This document shows, piece by piece, positions 1-7,465 of a stretch of 13,699 bases of DNA. This DNA comes from Pseudomonadota bacterium (GTDB lineage: Bacteria > Pseudomonadota > Gammaproteobacteria > Steroidobacterales > Steroidobacteraceae), in NCBI GenBank assembly GCA_947454665.1, contig CANGMU010000043.1:1-13699 (forward strand), written 5' to 3'. The position numbers were made by a program, and so were the translations under genes. Under the pieces are notes generated by a model, which saw only the letters and a program-made list of their open reading frames with translations, had not been told where the DNA came from and made no database searches. Position 1 is the first letter of the stretch. Each line of letters opens with the position of its first letter.

Positions 1-1179
1 GACGCCGCTCATGCGCTCCGTCAGGGCATAGACGCAGGCCCCGGTCAGCGTCGCGAAATCCACCATCAGTTTCGGCTTGGCGCGTGCGGCCAGATGCAGC
101 GTGTCCGCCAGCACCATGCGGCCTTCGGCATCGCTGTGGATGACCTGGATCGTCGTGCCATTGGCCGCGCGGATGATCTCCTGCGGCCGATAGGCCTTCG
201 GGCCGATGTTGTTCTCGGTGATCGCCAGCCAGGCTTCGGCGGGGAAGGGTGCCTTCAGCGTGGACAGTGCGACCAGCGAGGCCAGCGCCACGGCGCTGCC
301 GGCCATGTCCGTGTGCATGTCGAGCATGCTGCGGTGTGGCTTGAGGTTCGTGCCGCCCGTATCGAAAAGAATGCCCTTGCCCACCAGCGTCACGTCCGGG
401 CGCGCGGCCTTGCGTCCCTTGGGCGCGTAGGTCAGCTGCGCGATACCGGCATCGCGCGAGGCATTGCCGCGGCTCACCGCGAGGAAGGCGCCGGCGCCGA
501 GCTTCTTCAAGGCCGGTTCGCCATGCCACTTCAAGGTGAGCCCATGGCGACGGGCCAGTTGCCCCAGCAAGCGACGGTAACCGGCTGCATCGAGCACATT
601 CGGGGGCAGGGCGGCCAGGTGCCGCACGAGATTGGTGCCCTCGGCCGTGGCCTGCCAGCGTTTCACCGGCGCGCCTTCGGCACCGAATACATCAACCCGT
701 TCGACGCGATGCGGCGGCGGGTCCTTGGGTTTGCGGGACTTGGCCGTCGGCAGGTGGAAGCTGTGCGCCGCGATCGCGGCATACAGGGCTTCCTGGTGGG
801 CCGAGCGATCCTCAGGCCTGGCTGCCGTCACCACCACGCCGATCCGCTTGGCGTCCGGGCGCAGGGCGAGGGCCTGCTGCACCAGTTTGCCGGCCGCGGT
901 CAGCAGTTCGAAGGAACTGGCCCCGGACTTGCAGTACCCCAGCACGGCCGCGGCATCACGGGCGCCGCCCAGGGTGCTCGCGCGCACGTCGCCGTGGTGG
1001 CGGGCTGGCGTTCTGTCGTGCAGGGCTTGCCAGCGCGCCTTGTCAGGCAGCGCGGGCGGCGCAGCATCGACCGGGATCAGGACGAGGCAGGCGTCGAGGG
1101 TGGCAAGTTCGGCGGCGGTCGGAAGGCCCGGCAGGGCACGGATCGCGGGGCTGCCGGAATCGGGCAGAAGACTGGGCAT
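1..1179 (-). CDS. M17 leucyl aminopeptidase family protein (3' end cut by window edge)
   Basis: Metal-dependent aminopeptidase of peptidase family M17, expected to release N-terminal residues from peptides in the cytoplasm. The visible part is 393 residues, running off the left edge; the missing C-terminus is probably about 70 to 100 residues. The N-terminal third is an Ala-rich, poorly conserved domain. The catalytic domain shows VGKG at 266-269, FDTGG at 272-276, a lysine in NLKP (K280), HTD (D291) and SDAEGR at 349-354. These supply the metal ligands K268, D273, D291, D350 and E352 and the active-site K280 and R354, each exactly two residues below the E. coli PepA numbering. The family signature usually reads NTDAEGRL; here it is HSDAEGRM, which points to a PepA-related subfamily rather than PepA itself. 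The ATG at 1179 is the only plausible nearby start; no clear Shine-Dalgarno precedes it. It is transcribed divergently from aceE. Confidence 0.93.
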   Translation of the reverse strand, partial: MPSLLPDSGSPAIRALPGLPTAAELATLDACLVLIPVDAAPPALPDKARWQALHDRTPARHHGDVRASTLGGARDAAAVLGYCKSGASSFELLTAAGKLVQQALALRPDAKRIGVVVTAARPEDRSAHQEALYAAIAAHSFHLPTAKSRKPKDPPPHRVERVDVFGAEGAPVKRWQATAEGTNLVRHLAALPPNVLDAAGYRRLLGQLARRHGLTLKWHGEPALKKLGAGAFLAVSRGNASRDAGIAQLTYAPKGRKAARPDVTLVGKGILFDTGGTNLKPHRSMLDMHTDMAGSAVALASLVALSTLKAPFPAEAWLAITENNIGPKAYRPQEIIRAANGTTIQVIHSDAEGRMVLADTLHLAARAKPKLMVDFATLTGACVYALTERMSGV

Positions 1180-1231
1180 GGCGGCTGCTTGAGAGGGTGT
1201 GTTGACGGGTCCACGCGCGGGAGGCGTTTGC

Positions 1232-1260
1232 TTGACCCTGATGGACTAAAGCCGGATCAT
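1232..1260 (+). promoter_or_regulatory. putative sigma70 promoter of the aceE-aceF-lpd operon
   Basis: TTGACC at 1232-1237 and GATCAT at 1255-1260 are separated by 17 bases, the ideal spacing. They match the -35 and -10 consensus at 5 and 4 of 6 positions. A transcript from about 1267 would have a leader of roughly 80 bases before the aceE ATG at 1349. No PdhR-like operator was recognised. A 10-base direct repeat (GCGTCGCTGC at 1266-1275 and 1299-1308) lies in the leader. Other TTGAC matches nearby lack a -10 at the right distance. Confidence 0.45.
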
Positions 1261-1287
1261 CGCGCGCGTCGCTGCGGCGGTCCGTGC

Positions 1288-1296
1288 ATCGTAGCA
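1288..1296 (-). promoter_or_regulatory. possible extended -10 element for the M17 gene
   Basis: On the minus strand this reads TGCTACGAT, an extended -10 pattern (TGn followed by a hexamer with 4 of 6 matches to TATAAT). It would start a transcript about 100 bases before the aminopeptidase ATG. No good -35 lies 16 to 18 bases upstream; the A-rich run opposite 1312-1318 sits there instead. The call is weak. Confidence 0.25.
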
Positions 1297-1348
1297 CAGC
1301 GTCGCTGCTGGATTTTTTCCCAAAACGGGGCGCCAACAGGCATCGCGA

Positions 1349-4012
1349 ATGACCGATTTCCAGAAGATTCCCGACCTCGATCCCCAGGAAACCCGCGAGT
1401 GGCTCGAGTCCATCGACTCCGTGCTCCGCAATGAGGGTGCCGACAGGGCCCATTTCCTCCTCGAGCGTCTGATCGACCATGCGCGCCGTTCCGGCGCCTA
1501 CCTGCCTTACAAGCCCAACACGGCCTACGTGAACACGATCGCCGTGGGCCAGGAACCGGATTATCCCGGTGACCGGGCCATCGAGAAGCGGCTCGAGGCG
1601 TACATGCGCTGGAACGCCGTTGCCATGGTGCAGCAGGCGAACAAGGTGTCCTCCGAATACGGCGGCCACCTCGCGAGCTACGCCTCGTCGGCCACCTTGT
1701 ATGAAGTGGGCTTCAACCACTTCTGGCGTGCCCACAGTGATGCGCACCCGGGCGACATGGTCTTCATGCAGGGCCACAGCTCGCCGGGCGTTTACGCCCG
1801 TGCCTTCCTCGAAGGCCGCCTCGGCGAAGACAACCTCAAGCGCTTCCGCCAGGAAGTGGGCGGCGGCGGCCTGTCGTCCTATCCGCATCCCTGGCTGATG
1901 CCGGACTTCTGGCAGTTCCCGACCGTCTCGATGGGCCTCGGCCCGATGATGGCGATCTACCAGGCCCGCTTCGTCCGCTACATGGAAAACCGCGGCCTCG
2001 TGCCGAAGACCGACCGCAAGGTCTGGGCCTTCTGCGGCGATGGCGAGATGGACGAACCGGAGTCGATGGGCGCGCTCACCCTGCCGGTGCGCGAAGGCCT
2101 CGACAACCTCGTGTTCGTCGTCAACTGCAACCTGCAGCGCCTCGACGGTCCGGTGCGTGGCAACGGCAAGGTCATCCAGGAACTGGAAGCGGCCTTCCTC
2201 GGCGCTGGCTGGAACGTCATCAAGGTGCTGTGGGGCAACCGCTGGGATCCGCTCCTTGCGAAGGACACCAGCGGCATCCTGCGTGCCGTCATGGAAGCCA
2301 CGGTCGACGGCGAGTACCAGGCCTTCAAGGCGAAGGGCGGCACGTTCACGCGTGAGCAGTTCTTCGGCAAGCACCCTGAACTCAAGGCGATGGTCGCCCA
2401 CCTCTCGGACGACGACATCTATCGCCTGAACCGCGGTGGCCACGACGCCAAGAAGATCTACGCGGCCTATGCCGCGGCCACTGCCCACAAGGGCAGCCCG
2501 ACCGTCATCCTCGCGCACACCGTCAAGGGCTATGGCCTGGGCAAGGCGGCCGAGGGCCAGATGGTCGCGCACCAGCAGAAGAAGATGGATGCGGAGTCGC
2601 TCAAGCACTTCCGCGAAACCTTCCGCCTGCCGCTGTCGGACGAGCAGATCGCGAAGTTCGCGATCGTGAAGCCGGCCGAGGACAGCGAGGAGATCCAGTA
2701 CCTCAAGAAGCATCGCGAAGCCCTGGGCGGTTACCTGCCCAAGCGCAACACGAACGTGCCGGCGCTTCAGTTCCCGGCACTCGACAGTTTCAAGGCACTG
2801 CTCGAAGGTTCGGGTGATCGCGAGATCTCCACGACCATGGGCTTCGTGCGCATGCTCACGGCGCTGCTCAAGGACAAGAACGTCGGCAAGCACATCGTGC
2901 CGATCGTTCCCGACGAAGCGCGCACCTTCGGCATGGAAGGCCTCTTCCGCCAGATCGGCATCTACTCGGCGGTCGGTCAGCTCTACACGCCGCAGGACTC
3001 CGAGCAGCTCATGTCCTACAAGGAGGACAAGAAGGGCCAGATGCTCGAAGAGGGCATCAACGAAGCCGGTGCCATCTGCTCGTGGATCGCGGCCGGCACC
3101 GCCTATGCCAACCACGGCATGGCGATGGTGCCGTTCTACATCTACTACTCGATGTTCGGCTTCCAGCGCGTGGGCGACTTCATCTGGGCGGCAGGCGACA
3201 TCCAGGCGCGCGGCTTCCTGCTGGGCGCTACGGCCGGTCGCACGACGCTGGCGGGCGAAGGCCTGCAGCACCAGGACGGCCACAGCCAGATCGTCGCGAC
3301 GACGGTGCCGAACTGCCGTGCCTACGACCCGGCCTACGTCTACGAGCTCACCGTCATCATCCATGACGGCCTGCAGAAGATGTATGTCGAGCAGCAGAAC
3401 GTTTTCTATTACCTCTCCGTGATGAACGAGAACTACCTGCAGCCGGCGATGCCGGCGGGTGCCGAAGCCGGCATCCTCAAGGGCGGTTACCTGCTCAAGG
3501 AAGGCGGCAAGGGCAAGCTGCGCACGACGCTGCTGGGCTCGGGCACGATCCTGCGTGAAGTGCTCGCCGCGGCCGAGATCCTCGAGAAGGATTACAAGGT
3601 CGCCGCCGATGTCTTCTCGATCACCAGCTTCAGCGAGCTGCGTCGCGAGGCCCTCGAGGCCGAGCGCCACAACCTGCTCAAGCCCACGGAAAAGGCCCGT
3701 ACGCCGCACGTCTGCGACCTGTTCGCGGGCCGCGACGCGCCGGTGATCGCCGCGACGGACAACATGCGCCTGGTGCCGGACCAGATCCGCCAGTGGGTCG
3801 AACCGCGTTACGTGACGCTCGGCACTGACGGCTTCGGCCGCAGTGACGGTCGCGCCGCGCTGCGCGACCACTTCGAAGTGGACCGTCGCTACATCGTCAT
3901 CGCCGCGCTCAAGGCGCTTGCCGATGACGGCAAGCTCGACAAGAGCGTCATCGCACAGGCCATCGGCAAGCTCGGCATCAACGCCGACAAGGCCGATCCG
4001 CTGAACAGCTAA
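1349..4012 (+). CDS. aceE: pyruvate dehydrogenase E1 component, homodimeric type
   Basis: Thiamine diphosphate-dependent E1 of the pyruvate dehydrogenase complex. It decarboxylates pyruvate and transfers the acetyl group to the lipoyl domains of AceF. At 887 residues it equals the E. coli AceE length. The ThDP/Mg motif GDGEMDEPES is at 230-239 and its second half, NCNLQRLDGPVRGN, at 259-272. H408 in MVAHQQKKMD corresponds to E. coli H407, and E572 in EEGINE corresponds to the cofactor-activating E571. The PFYIYYSMFGFQR and GEGLQHQDGHS segments of the middle domain and the GTDGFGRSD segment of the C-terminal domain are intact. The ATG at 1349 gives the family-typical N-terminus with DPQETREWLES; only a weak AGG at 1338-1340 precedes it. 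First gene of the operon, 12 bases before aceF. The 2-oxoglutarate and heterodimeric branched-chain E1 families do not fit this length or these motifs. Confidence 0.98.
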   Translation: MTDFQKIPDLDPQETREWLESIDSVLRNEGADRAHFLLERLIDHARRSGAYLPYKPNTAYVNTIAVGQEPDYPGDRAIEKRLEAYMRWNAVAMVQQANKVSSEYGGHLASYASSATLYEVGFNHFWRAHSDAHPGDMVFMQGHSSPGVYARAFLEGRLGEDNLKRFRQEVGGGGLSSYPHPWLMPDFWQFPTVSMGLGPMMAIYQARFVRYMENRGLVPKTDRKVWAFCGDGEMDEPESMGALTLPVREGLDNLVFVVNCNLQRLDGPVRGNGKVIQELEAAFLGAGWNVIKVLWGNRWDPLLAKDTSGILRAVMEATVDGEYQAFKAKGGTFTREQFFGKHPELKAMVAHLSDDDIYRLNRGGHDAKKIYAAYAAATAHKGSPTVILAHTVKGYGLGKAAEGQMVAHQQKKMDAESLKHFRETFRLPLSDEQIAKFAIVKPAEDSEEIQYLKKHREALGGYLPKRNTNVPALQFPALDSFKALLEGSGDREISTTMGFVRMLTALLKDKNVGKHIVPIVPDEARTFGMEGLFRQIGIYSAVGQLYTPQDSEQLMSYKEDKKGQMLEEGINEAGAICSWIAAGTAYANHGMAMVPFYIYYSMFGFQRVGDFIWAAGDIQARGFLLGATAGRTTLAGEGLQHQDGHSQIVATTVPNCRAYDPAYVYELTVIIHDGLQKMYVEQQNVFYYLSVMNENYLQPAMPAGAEAGILKGGYLLKEGGKGKLRTTLLGSGTILREVLAAAEILEKDYKVAADVFSITSFSELRREALEAERHNLLKPTEKARTPHVCDLFAGRDAPVIAATDNMRLVPDQIRQWVEPRYVTLGTDGFGRSDGRAALRDHFEVDRRYIVIAALKALADDGKLDKSVIAQAIGKLGINADKADPLNS

Positions 4013-4016
4013 AGGA
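4011..4016 (+). promoter_or_regulatory. ribosome binding site of aceF, overlapping the aceE stop
   Basis: AAAGGA begins inside the aceE TAA stop codon and ends 8 bases before a GTG at 4025. It selects that GTG as the aceF start, which gives the expected AceF N-terminus directly at the first lipoyl domain. The arrangement suggests translational coupling to aceE. Confidence 0.7.
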
Positions 4017-4024
4017 CCGACCGC

Positions 4025-5641
4025 GTGGCGCATATCGAAGTAGTCGTGCCCGACATGGGCAATTTCGCCGACGTCGGCGTGATCGAGGTGCTGGTGAAGC
4101 CCGGCGATCGCGTCGAGGTCGACACCCCGCTCGTCACCCTCGAGACCGAGAAGGCGACGATGGACGTGCCGTCCACGGCTGCCGGCATCGTCGAGTCCGT
4201 GCACGTGCAGGCCGGTGGCCGCATCTCCGCCGGTGGCCTTGTGGTCACGCTCAAGGGCGAGGGCGCTGCCGAGGCTCCGGCTGCTGCGCCCGCCGCGGCT
4301 GCTGCGGCACCGGCTCCGGCCGCTGCTGCGCCGGCCCCTGTGGCTGTGCCGCAGTCGCTGGAAGTGCGCGTGCCCGACATGGGCAATTTCACGGAAGTTG
4401 GTGTCATCGACATCCTCGTGAACGTGGGTGACACGGTCGCCGTCGATACGCCGCTCGTCACGCTGGAAACCGAGAAGGCGACGATGGACGTGCCGTCGAC
4501 CGCCGCGGGCGTCGTCGAGGCGATCCATGTGCAGAAGGGTGGCAAGGTGTCCGCCGGTGGCCTCGTCGTCACCGTGAAGGGTGTGGCCACCGTTGCCGCT
4601 GCGTCGTCTGCCGCGCCAGCTCCGGCGCCTGTGGCCGCTGTCGCACCGGTCGCGGCGCCGGCCAAGGCCGCTGCGCCCGTGCATGCGCCGGCGCCTGTCG
4701 TGCCGGCAACGATCAACGAAGCGGGCTTCTCCAAGGCCCATGCCGGTCCGTCCGTGCGCAAGCTGGCGCGCGAACTCGGCGTGGACCTCGCGCAGGTCAA
4801 GGGCACTGGCCCGAAGAGCCGCGTCACGCACGAGGACGTGAAGGCCTGGGTGAAGCAGGCGCTGTCCGGTGGCGCCGCGCGCGCCGGTGGTGGTGCGGGC
4901 TTGCCGGCCGTTCCCGCCGTGGACTTCGCGCAGTTCGGCGCGGTGGAGGTCAAGCCGCTCAACCGCGTGCAGAAGATCTCCGGCCCGCGCCTGCATGCGA
5001 GCTGGGTCAACCTGCCGCATGTCACGCAGTTCGACGAGGCGGACATCACCGACCTCGAAGCCACGCGCCAGAAGCTCAAGGACAAGGCCGCTTCGGAGGG
5101 CGTCAAGCTGACCCCGCTGGCCTTCATCATCCGTGCCTGCGTGAAGGCCCTGCAGGAATTCCCGACCTTCAATGCGTCGCTGGATGCCTCAGGCCAGAAC
5201 CTGGTGCTCAAGAAGTACGTGCATATCGGCTTTGCGGCCGACACGCCGAACGGACTGCTGGTGCCGGTGATCCGCGACGCCGACAAGAAGGACGTCTACG
5301 AGATCGCCCGCGCGCTGGCCGACCTGTCGGACCGTGCCCGCAAGGGCAAGCTCTCGGGCAGCGAGATGCAGGGTGGCTGCTTCACCGTGTCCAGCCTCGG
5401 CGGCATCGGTGGCACGGCCTTCACGCCGATCATCAACGCGCCGGAAGTCGCCATCCTCGGCGTTTCGCGTTCGCAGATGAAGCCGCTCTGGAAGGACAAC
5501 GCCTTCGTGCCGCGCATGATGCTGCCGCTGTCGCTGTCGTATGACCACCGCGTCATCGACGGTGCGAACGGCGCACGCTTCTCGACCTATCTCGCGCAGT
5601 TGCTCGCGAATCCTTCAGCGCTGCTCGAGGCGGTGCCGTGA
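4025..5641 (+). CDS. aceF: pyruvate dehydrogenase E2, dihydrolipoyllysine acetyltransferase with two lipoyl domains
   Basis: Core of the pyruvate dehydrogenase complex; it carries the acetyl group on swinging lipoyl arms and transfers it to CoA. The 538 residues hold lipoyl domain 1 (about 4-78, lipoylated K43), an Ala-Pro linker (79-110), lipoyl domain 2 (112-186, K151), a second Ala-Pro linker (187-230), a peripheral subunit-binding domain (about 238-277, containing PSVRKLARELGVDL) and the catalytic domain (about 310-538). The active-site motif DHRVIDG at 507-513 supplies H508 and D512. E. coli AceF has three lipoyl domains; two is common in other proteobacteria. The GTG start is fixed by the AAAGGA at 4011-4016. 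The stop overlaps the start of lpd by 4 bases. The match to pyruvate rather than 2-oxoglutarate complexes rests on the two lipoyl domains and the aceE neighbour. Confidence 0.97.
   Translation: MAHIEVVVPDMGNFADVGVIEVLVKPGDRVEVDTPLVTLETEKATMDVPSTAAGIVESVHVQAGGRISAGGLVVTLKGEGAAEAPAAAPAAAAAAPAPAAAAPAPVAVPQSLEVRVPDMGNFTEVGVIDILVNVGDTVAVDTPLVTLETEKATMDVPSTAAGVVEAIHVQKGGKVSAGGLVVTVKGVATVAAASSAAPAPAPVAAVAPVAAPAKAAAPVHAPAPVVPATINEAGFSKAHAGPSVRKLARELGVDLAQVKGTGPKSRVTHEDVKAWVKQALSGGAARAGGGAGLPAVPAVDFAQFGAVEVKPLNRVQKISGPRLHASWVNLPHVTQFDEADITDLEATRQKLKDKAASEGVKLTPLAFIIRACVKALQEFPTFNASLDASGQNLVLKKYVHIGFAADTPNGLLVPVIRDADKKDVYEIARALADLSDRARKGKLSGSEMQGGCFTVSSLGGIGGTAFTPIINAPEVAILGVSRSQMKPLWKDNAFVPRMMLPLSLSYDHRVIDGANGARFSTYLAQLLANPSALLEAVP
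4034..4582 (+). repeat. tandem lipoyl-domain duplication inside aceF
   Basis: Two lipoyl-coding segments, 4034-4258 and 4358-4582, encode 75-residue domains that agree at 58 positions when aligned by eye without gaps. The 19-residue block DTPLVTLETEKATMDVPST is identical in both (4121-4177 and 4445-4501) and recurs in the lipoyl domain of lpd (5734-5790). The DNA of the block differs only at scattered synonymous positions. Confidence 0.9.
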
Positions 5642-7404
5642 GCCTGCTCGATATCGCCGTTCCCGACCTCGGCAACTTCGATGAGGTCGGTGTTGTCGAC
5701 GTGCTCGTGAAGGCGGGCGACAGCATCGACGTCGACACGCCGCTCGTCACGCTCGAAACCGAAAAGGCCACGATGGACGTGCCGTCCACGTCGGCGGGCA
5801 CGGTCAAGGAAGTGCTCGTGAAGGCCGGTGACAAGGTCCGCAAGGGCAGTGTCATCGCGCGCGTCGAAGCGGGCGCTGTGGCGCCCGCGGCGCCTGTCGC
5901 CGCGCAGGCTCCGGCTGTCGCCGCGCCGGCTCCTGCCGCTGCTGCGCCGGCCGCTGCAGCGGCGCCCGTTGCGCTGCCGCCGGACGAAAAGGCGGATCGC
6001 CAGGTTCCGCTGCTCGTGCTGGGCGCGGGCCCCGGTGGCTATTCCGCTGCCTTCCGCGCCGCCGACCTCGGCATGCAGGTCGTGCTCGTAGAGCGCTGGC
6101 CCGTGCTCGGTGGCGTCTGCCTCAATGTCGGCTGCATTCCCTCGAAGGCGCTGCTGCATGCGGCCAAGGTCATCGACGAGGCCCATGCCATGGGCGCGCA
6201 TGGCGTCAGCTTCGGCGCGCCGCAGGTCGATATCGACAAGCTGCGCGGTTGGAAGGAAAGCATCATCAAGAAGCTGACCGGAGGTCTCTCCGGTCTGGCC
6301 AAGCAGCGCAAGGTCGAGGTCGTCCAGGGTGTCGGCCGCTTCGTCAGTCCGCATGTCGTCGAAGTGACGGCCGAGGACGGCAAGACGACCCGCATCGGCT
6401 TCGAGAAGGTCATCATCGCCGCGGGCTCAGAGCCCGTGAAGCTACCCTTCATCCCCGAAGACCCGCGCATCATCGATTCGACCGGTGCGCTGGAACTGCA
6501 GGGCATCCCGAAGAAGATGCTCGTCATCGGCGGCGGCATCATCGGCCTCGAGATGGCCACGGTCTATGACGCGCTGGGCGCCAAGGTCAGCGTGGTCGAA
6601 CTCACCGACCAGCTGATGCCCGGTGCGGACATCGATCTCGTGCGTCCGCTCGAGAAGCGCCTTAAGGCGCGTTACGAGCAGATCCTGCTCGGCACCAAGG
6701 TCGTGAAGGTCGAGGCGCTGAAGGAAGGCATCAAAGTCACCTTCGAAGCCGGCGGCAAGCACTTCGACGCGAGCTATGACCGCGTGCTGGTGGCCGTGGG
6801 CCGCGTGCCCAACGGCAAGCGCCTCAACGCGGAAGTGGCGGGTGTTACCGTCACGGATCGCGGCTTCATCCCCGTCGACAAGCAGCTGCGCACCAACGTG
6901 CCGCATGTCTTCGCGATCGGCGACATCGTCGGCCAGCCCATGCTGGCCCACAAGGCCGTGCATGAAGCCCATGTCGCGGCGGAAGTCGCGGCGGGCCACA
7001 AGGCGTCCTTCGATGCCCGCGTGATTCCGTCGGTGGCCTACACCGATCCGGAAATCGCGTGGGTCGGCCTTACCGAAGGCCAGGCCAAGGCGCAGGGCAT
7101 CCAGATCCGCAAGGCCGCGTTCCCGTGGGCGGCCAGTGGCCGTTCGCTGGCGATCGGCCGCGACGAGGGCTCGACCAAGCTCATCGTCGATGCCACGACG
7201 AATCGCGTCCTGGGCGGCGGCATCGTCGGCACCAATGCCGGCGAACTCATCTCGGAAGTCGCGCTCGCGATCGAGATGGGTGCTGATGCCGCTGACGTGG
7301 GCCTGACCATCCATCCGCATCCGACGCTGTCGGAGACGGTGGGCATGGCGGCCGAGGCACTCGAAGGCACATTGACCGATCTGTACATGCCGAAAAAGCC
7401 CTGA
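5638..7404 (+). CDS. lpd: dihydrolipoamide dehydrogenase (E3) with N-terminal lipoyl domain
   Basis: FAD/NAD-dependent E3 that reoxidises the dihydrolipoyl groups of the complex. Its 588 residues exceed a plain E3 by about 115, because a lipoyl domain (about 1-78, lipoylated K43) and an Ala-Pro linker (79-115) precede the enzyme. The enzyme shows the FAD-binding GAGPGG (129-134), the redox disulfide in GGVCLNVGCIPSK (C161, C166), the NAD-binding IGGGIIG (297-303), a second FAD segment ending in FAIGD, and C-terminal HPTLSE with the catalytic H561 and E566. Lipoyl-E3 fusions are known from pyruvate dehydrogenase operons of several beta- and gammaproteobacteria. The GTG at 5638 overlaps the aceF TGA (GTGA), with a CGAGG seven bases upstream at 5626-5630, so translation is probably coupled. 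A second, plain lpd for 2-oxoglutarate dehydrogenase is likely elsewhere in the genome, but that is inference. Confidence 0.97.
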   Translation: MSLLDIAVPDLGNFDEVGVVDVLVKAGDSIDVDTPLVTLETEKATMDVPSTSAGTVKEVLVKAGDKVRKGSVIARVEAGAVAPAAPVAAQAPAVAAPAPAAAAPAAAAAPVALPPDEKADRQVPLLVLGAGPGGYSAAFRAADLGMQVVLVERWPVLGGVCLNVGCIPSKALLHAAKVIDEAHAMGAHGVSFGAPQVDIDKLRGWKESIIKKLTGGLSGLAKQRKVEVVQGVGRFVSPHVVEVTAEDGKTTRIGFEKVIIAAGSEPVKLPFIPEDPRIIDSTGALELQGIPKKMLVIGGGIIGLEMATVYDALGAKVSVVELTDQLMPGADIDLVRPLEKRLKARYEQILLGTKVVKVEALKEGIKVTFEAGGKHFDASYDRVLVAVGRVPNGKRLNAEVAGVTVTDRGFIPVDKQLRTNVPHVFAIGDIVGQPMLAHKAVHEAHVAAEVAAGHKASFDARVIPSVAYTDPEIAWVGLTEGQAKAQGIQIRKAAFPWAASGRSLAIGRDEGSTKLIVDATTNRVLGGGIVGTNAGELISEVALAIEMGADAADVGLTIHPHPTLSETVGMAAEALEGTLTDLYMPKKP

Positions 7405-7414
7405 TCCACAGGGC

Positions 7415-7444
7415 GCGTGGCCTCCGTCGGCGCGGAGGCCGCGC
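7415..7444 (+). terminator. strong GC hairpin after lpd, possible terminator or attenuator
   Basis: The arms 7415-7427 and 7432-7444 pair over 13 positions, two of them G-U, around the tetraloop CGGC; the core is GGCCTCC/GGAGGCC. It begins 11 bases after the lpd stop. No T-run follows, so it is not a classical intrinsic terminator. It could protect the 3' end of the pyruvate dehydrogenase mRNA or reduce read-through into the peptidase gene. Confidence 0.45.
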
Positions 7445-7465
7445 CGATAACAAGGGGGTGCGCCG

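Noticed and set aside
94..1434. A 446-codon plus-strand open frame opposite the M17 gene
   Set aside because: The minus strand encodes an intact M17 catalytic domain here; the plus frame is Gly/Arg/Gln-rich without any domain and runs into the start of aceE.
4260..4345. GC-rich Ala/Pro codon repeats resembling a microsatellite
   Set aside because: They encode the flexible linker between lipoyl domains, normal for E2 chains; similar linkers occur in aceF near 4585-4715, in lpd near 5872-5985 and in the carrier near 13454-13585.
1043..5020. A 1325-codon open frame on the minus strand across aceE and aceF
   Set aside because: It is antisense to two genes with full catalytic motifs, is composed of Arg/His/Asp/Leu-rich low-quality sequence with no domain, and is a typical by-product of GC-rich codon usage.
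1349..7404. 2-oxoglutarate or acetoin dehydrogenase operon
   Set aside because: The E1 is the 887-residue homodimeric AceE type with its specific motifs, and E2 has two lipoyl domains, which fits pyruvate dehydrogenase.
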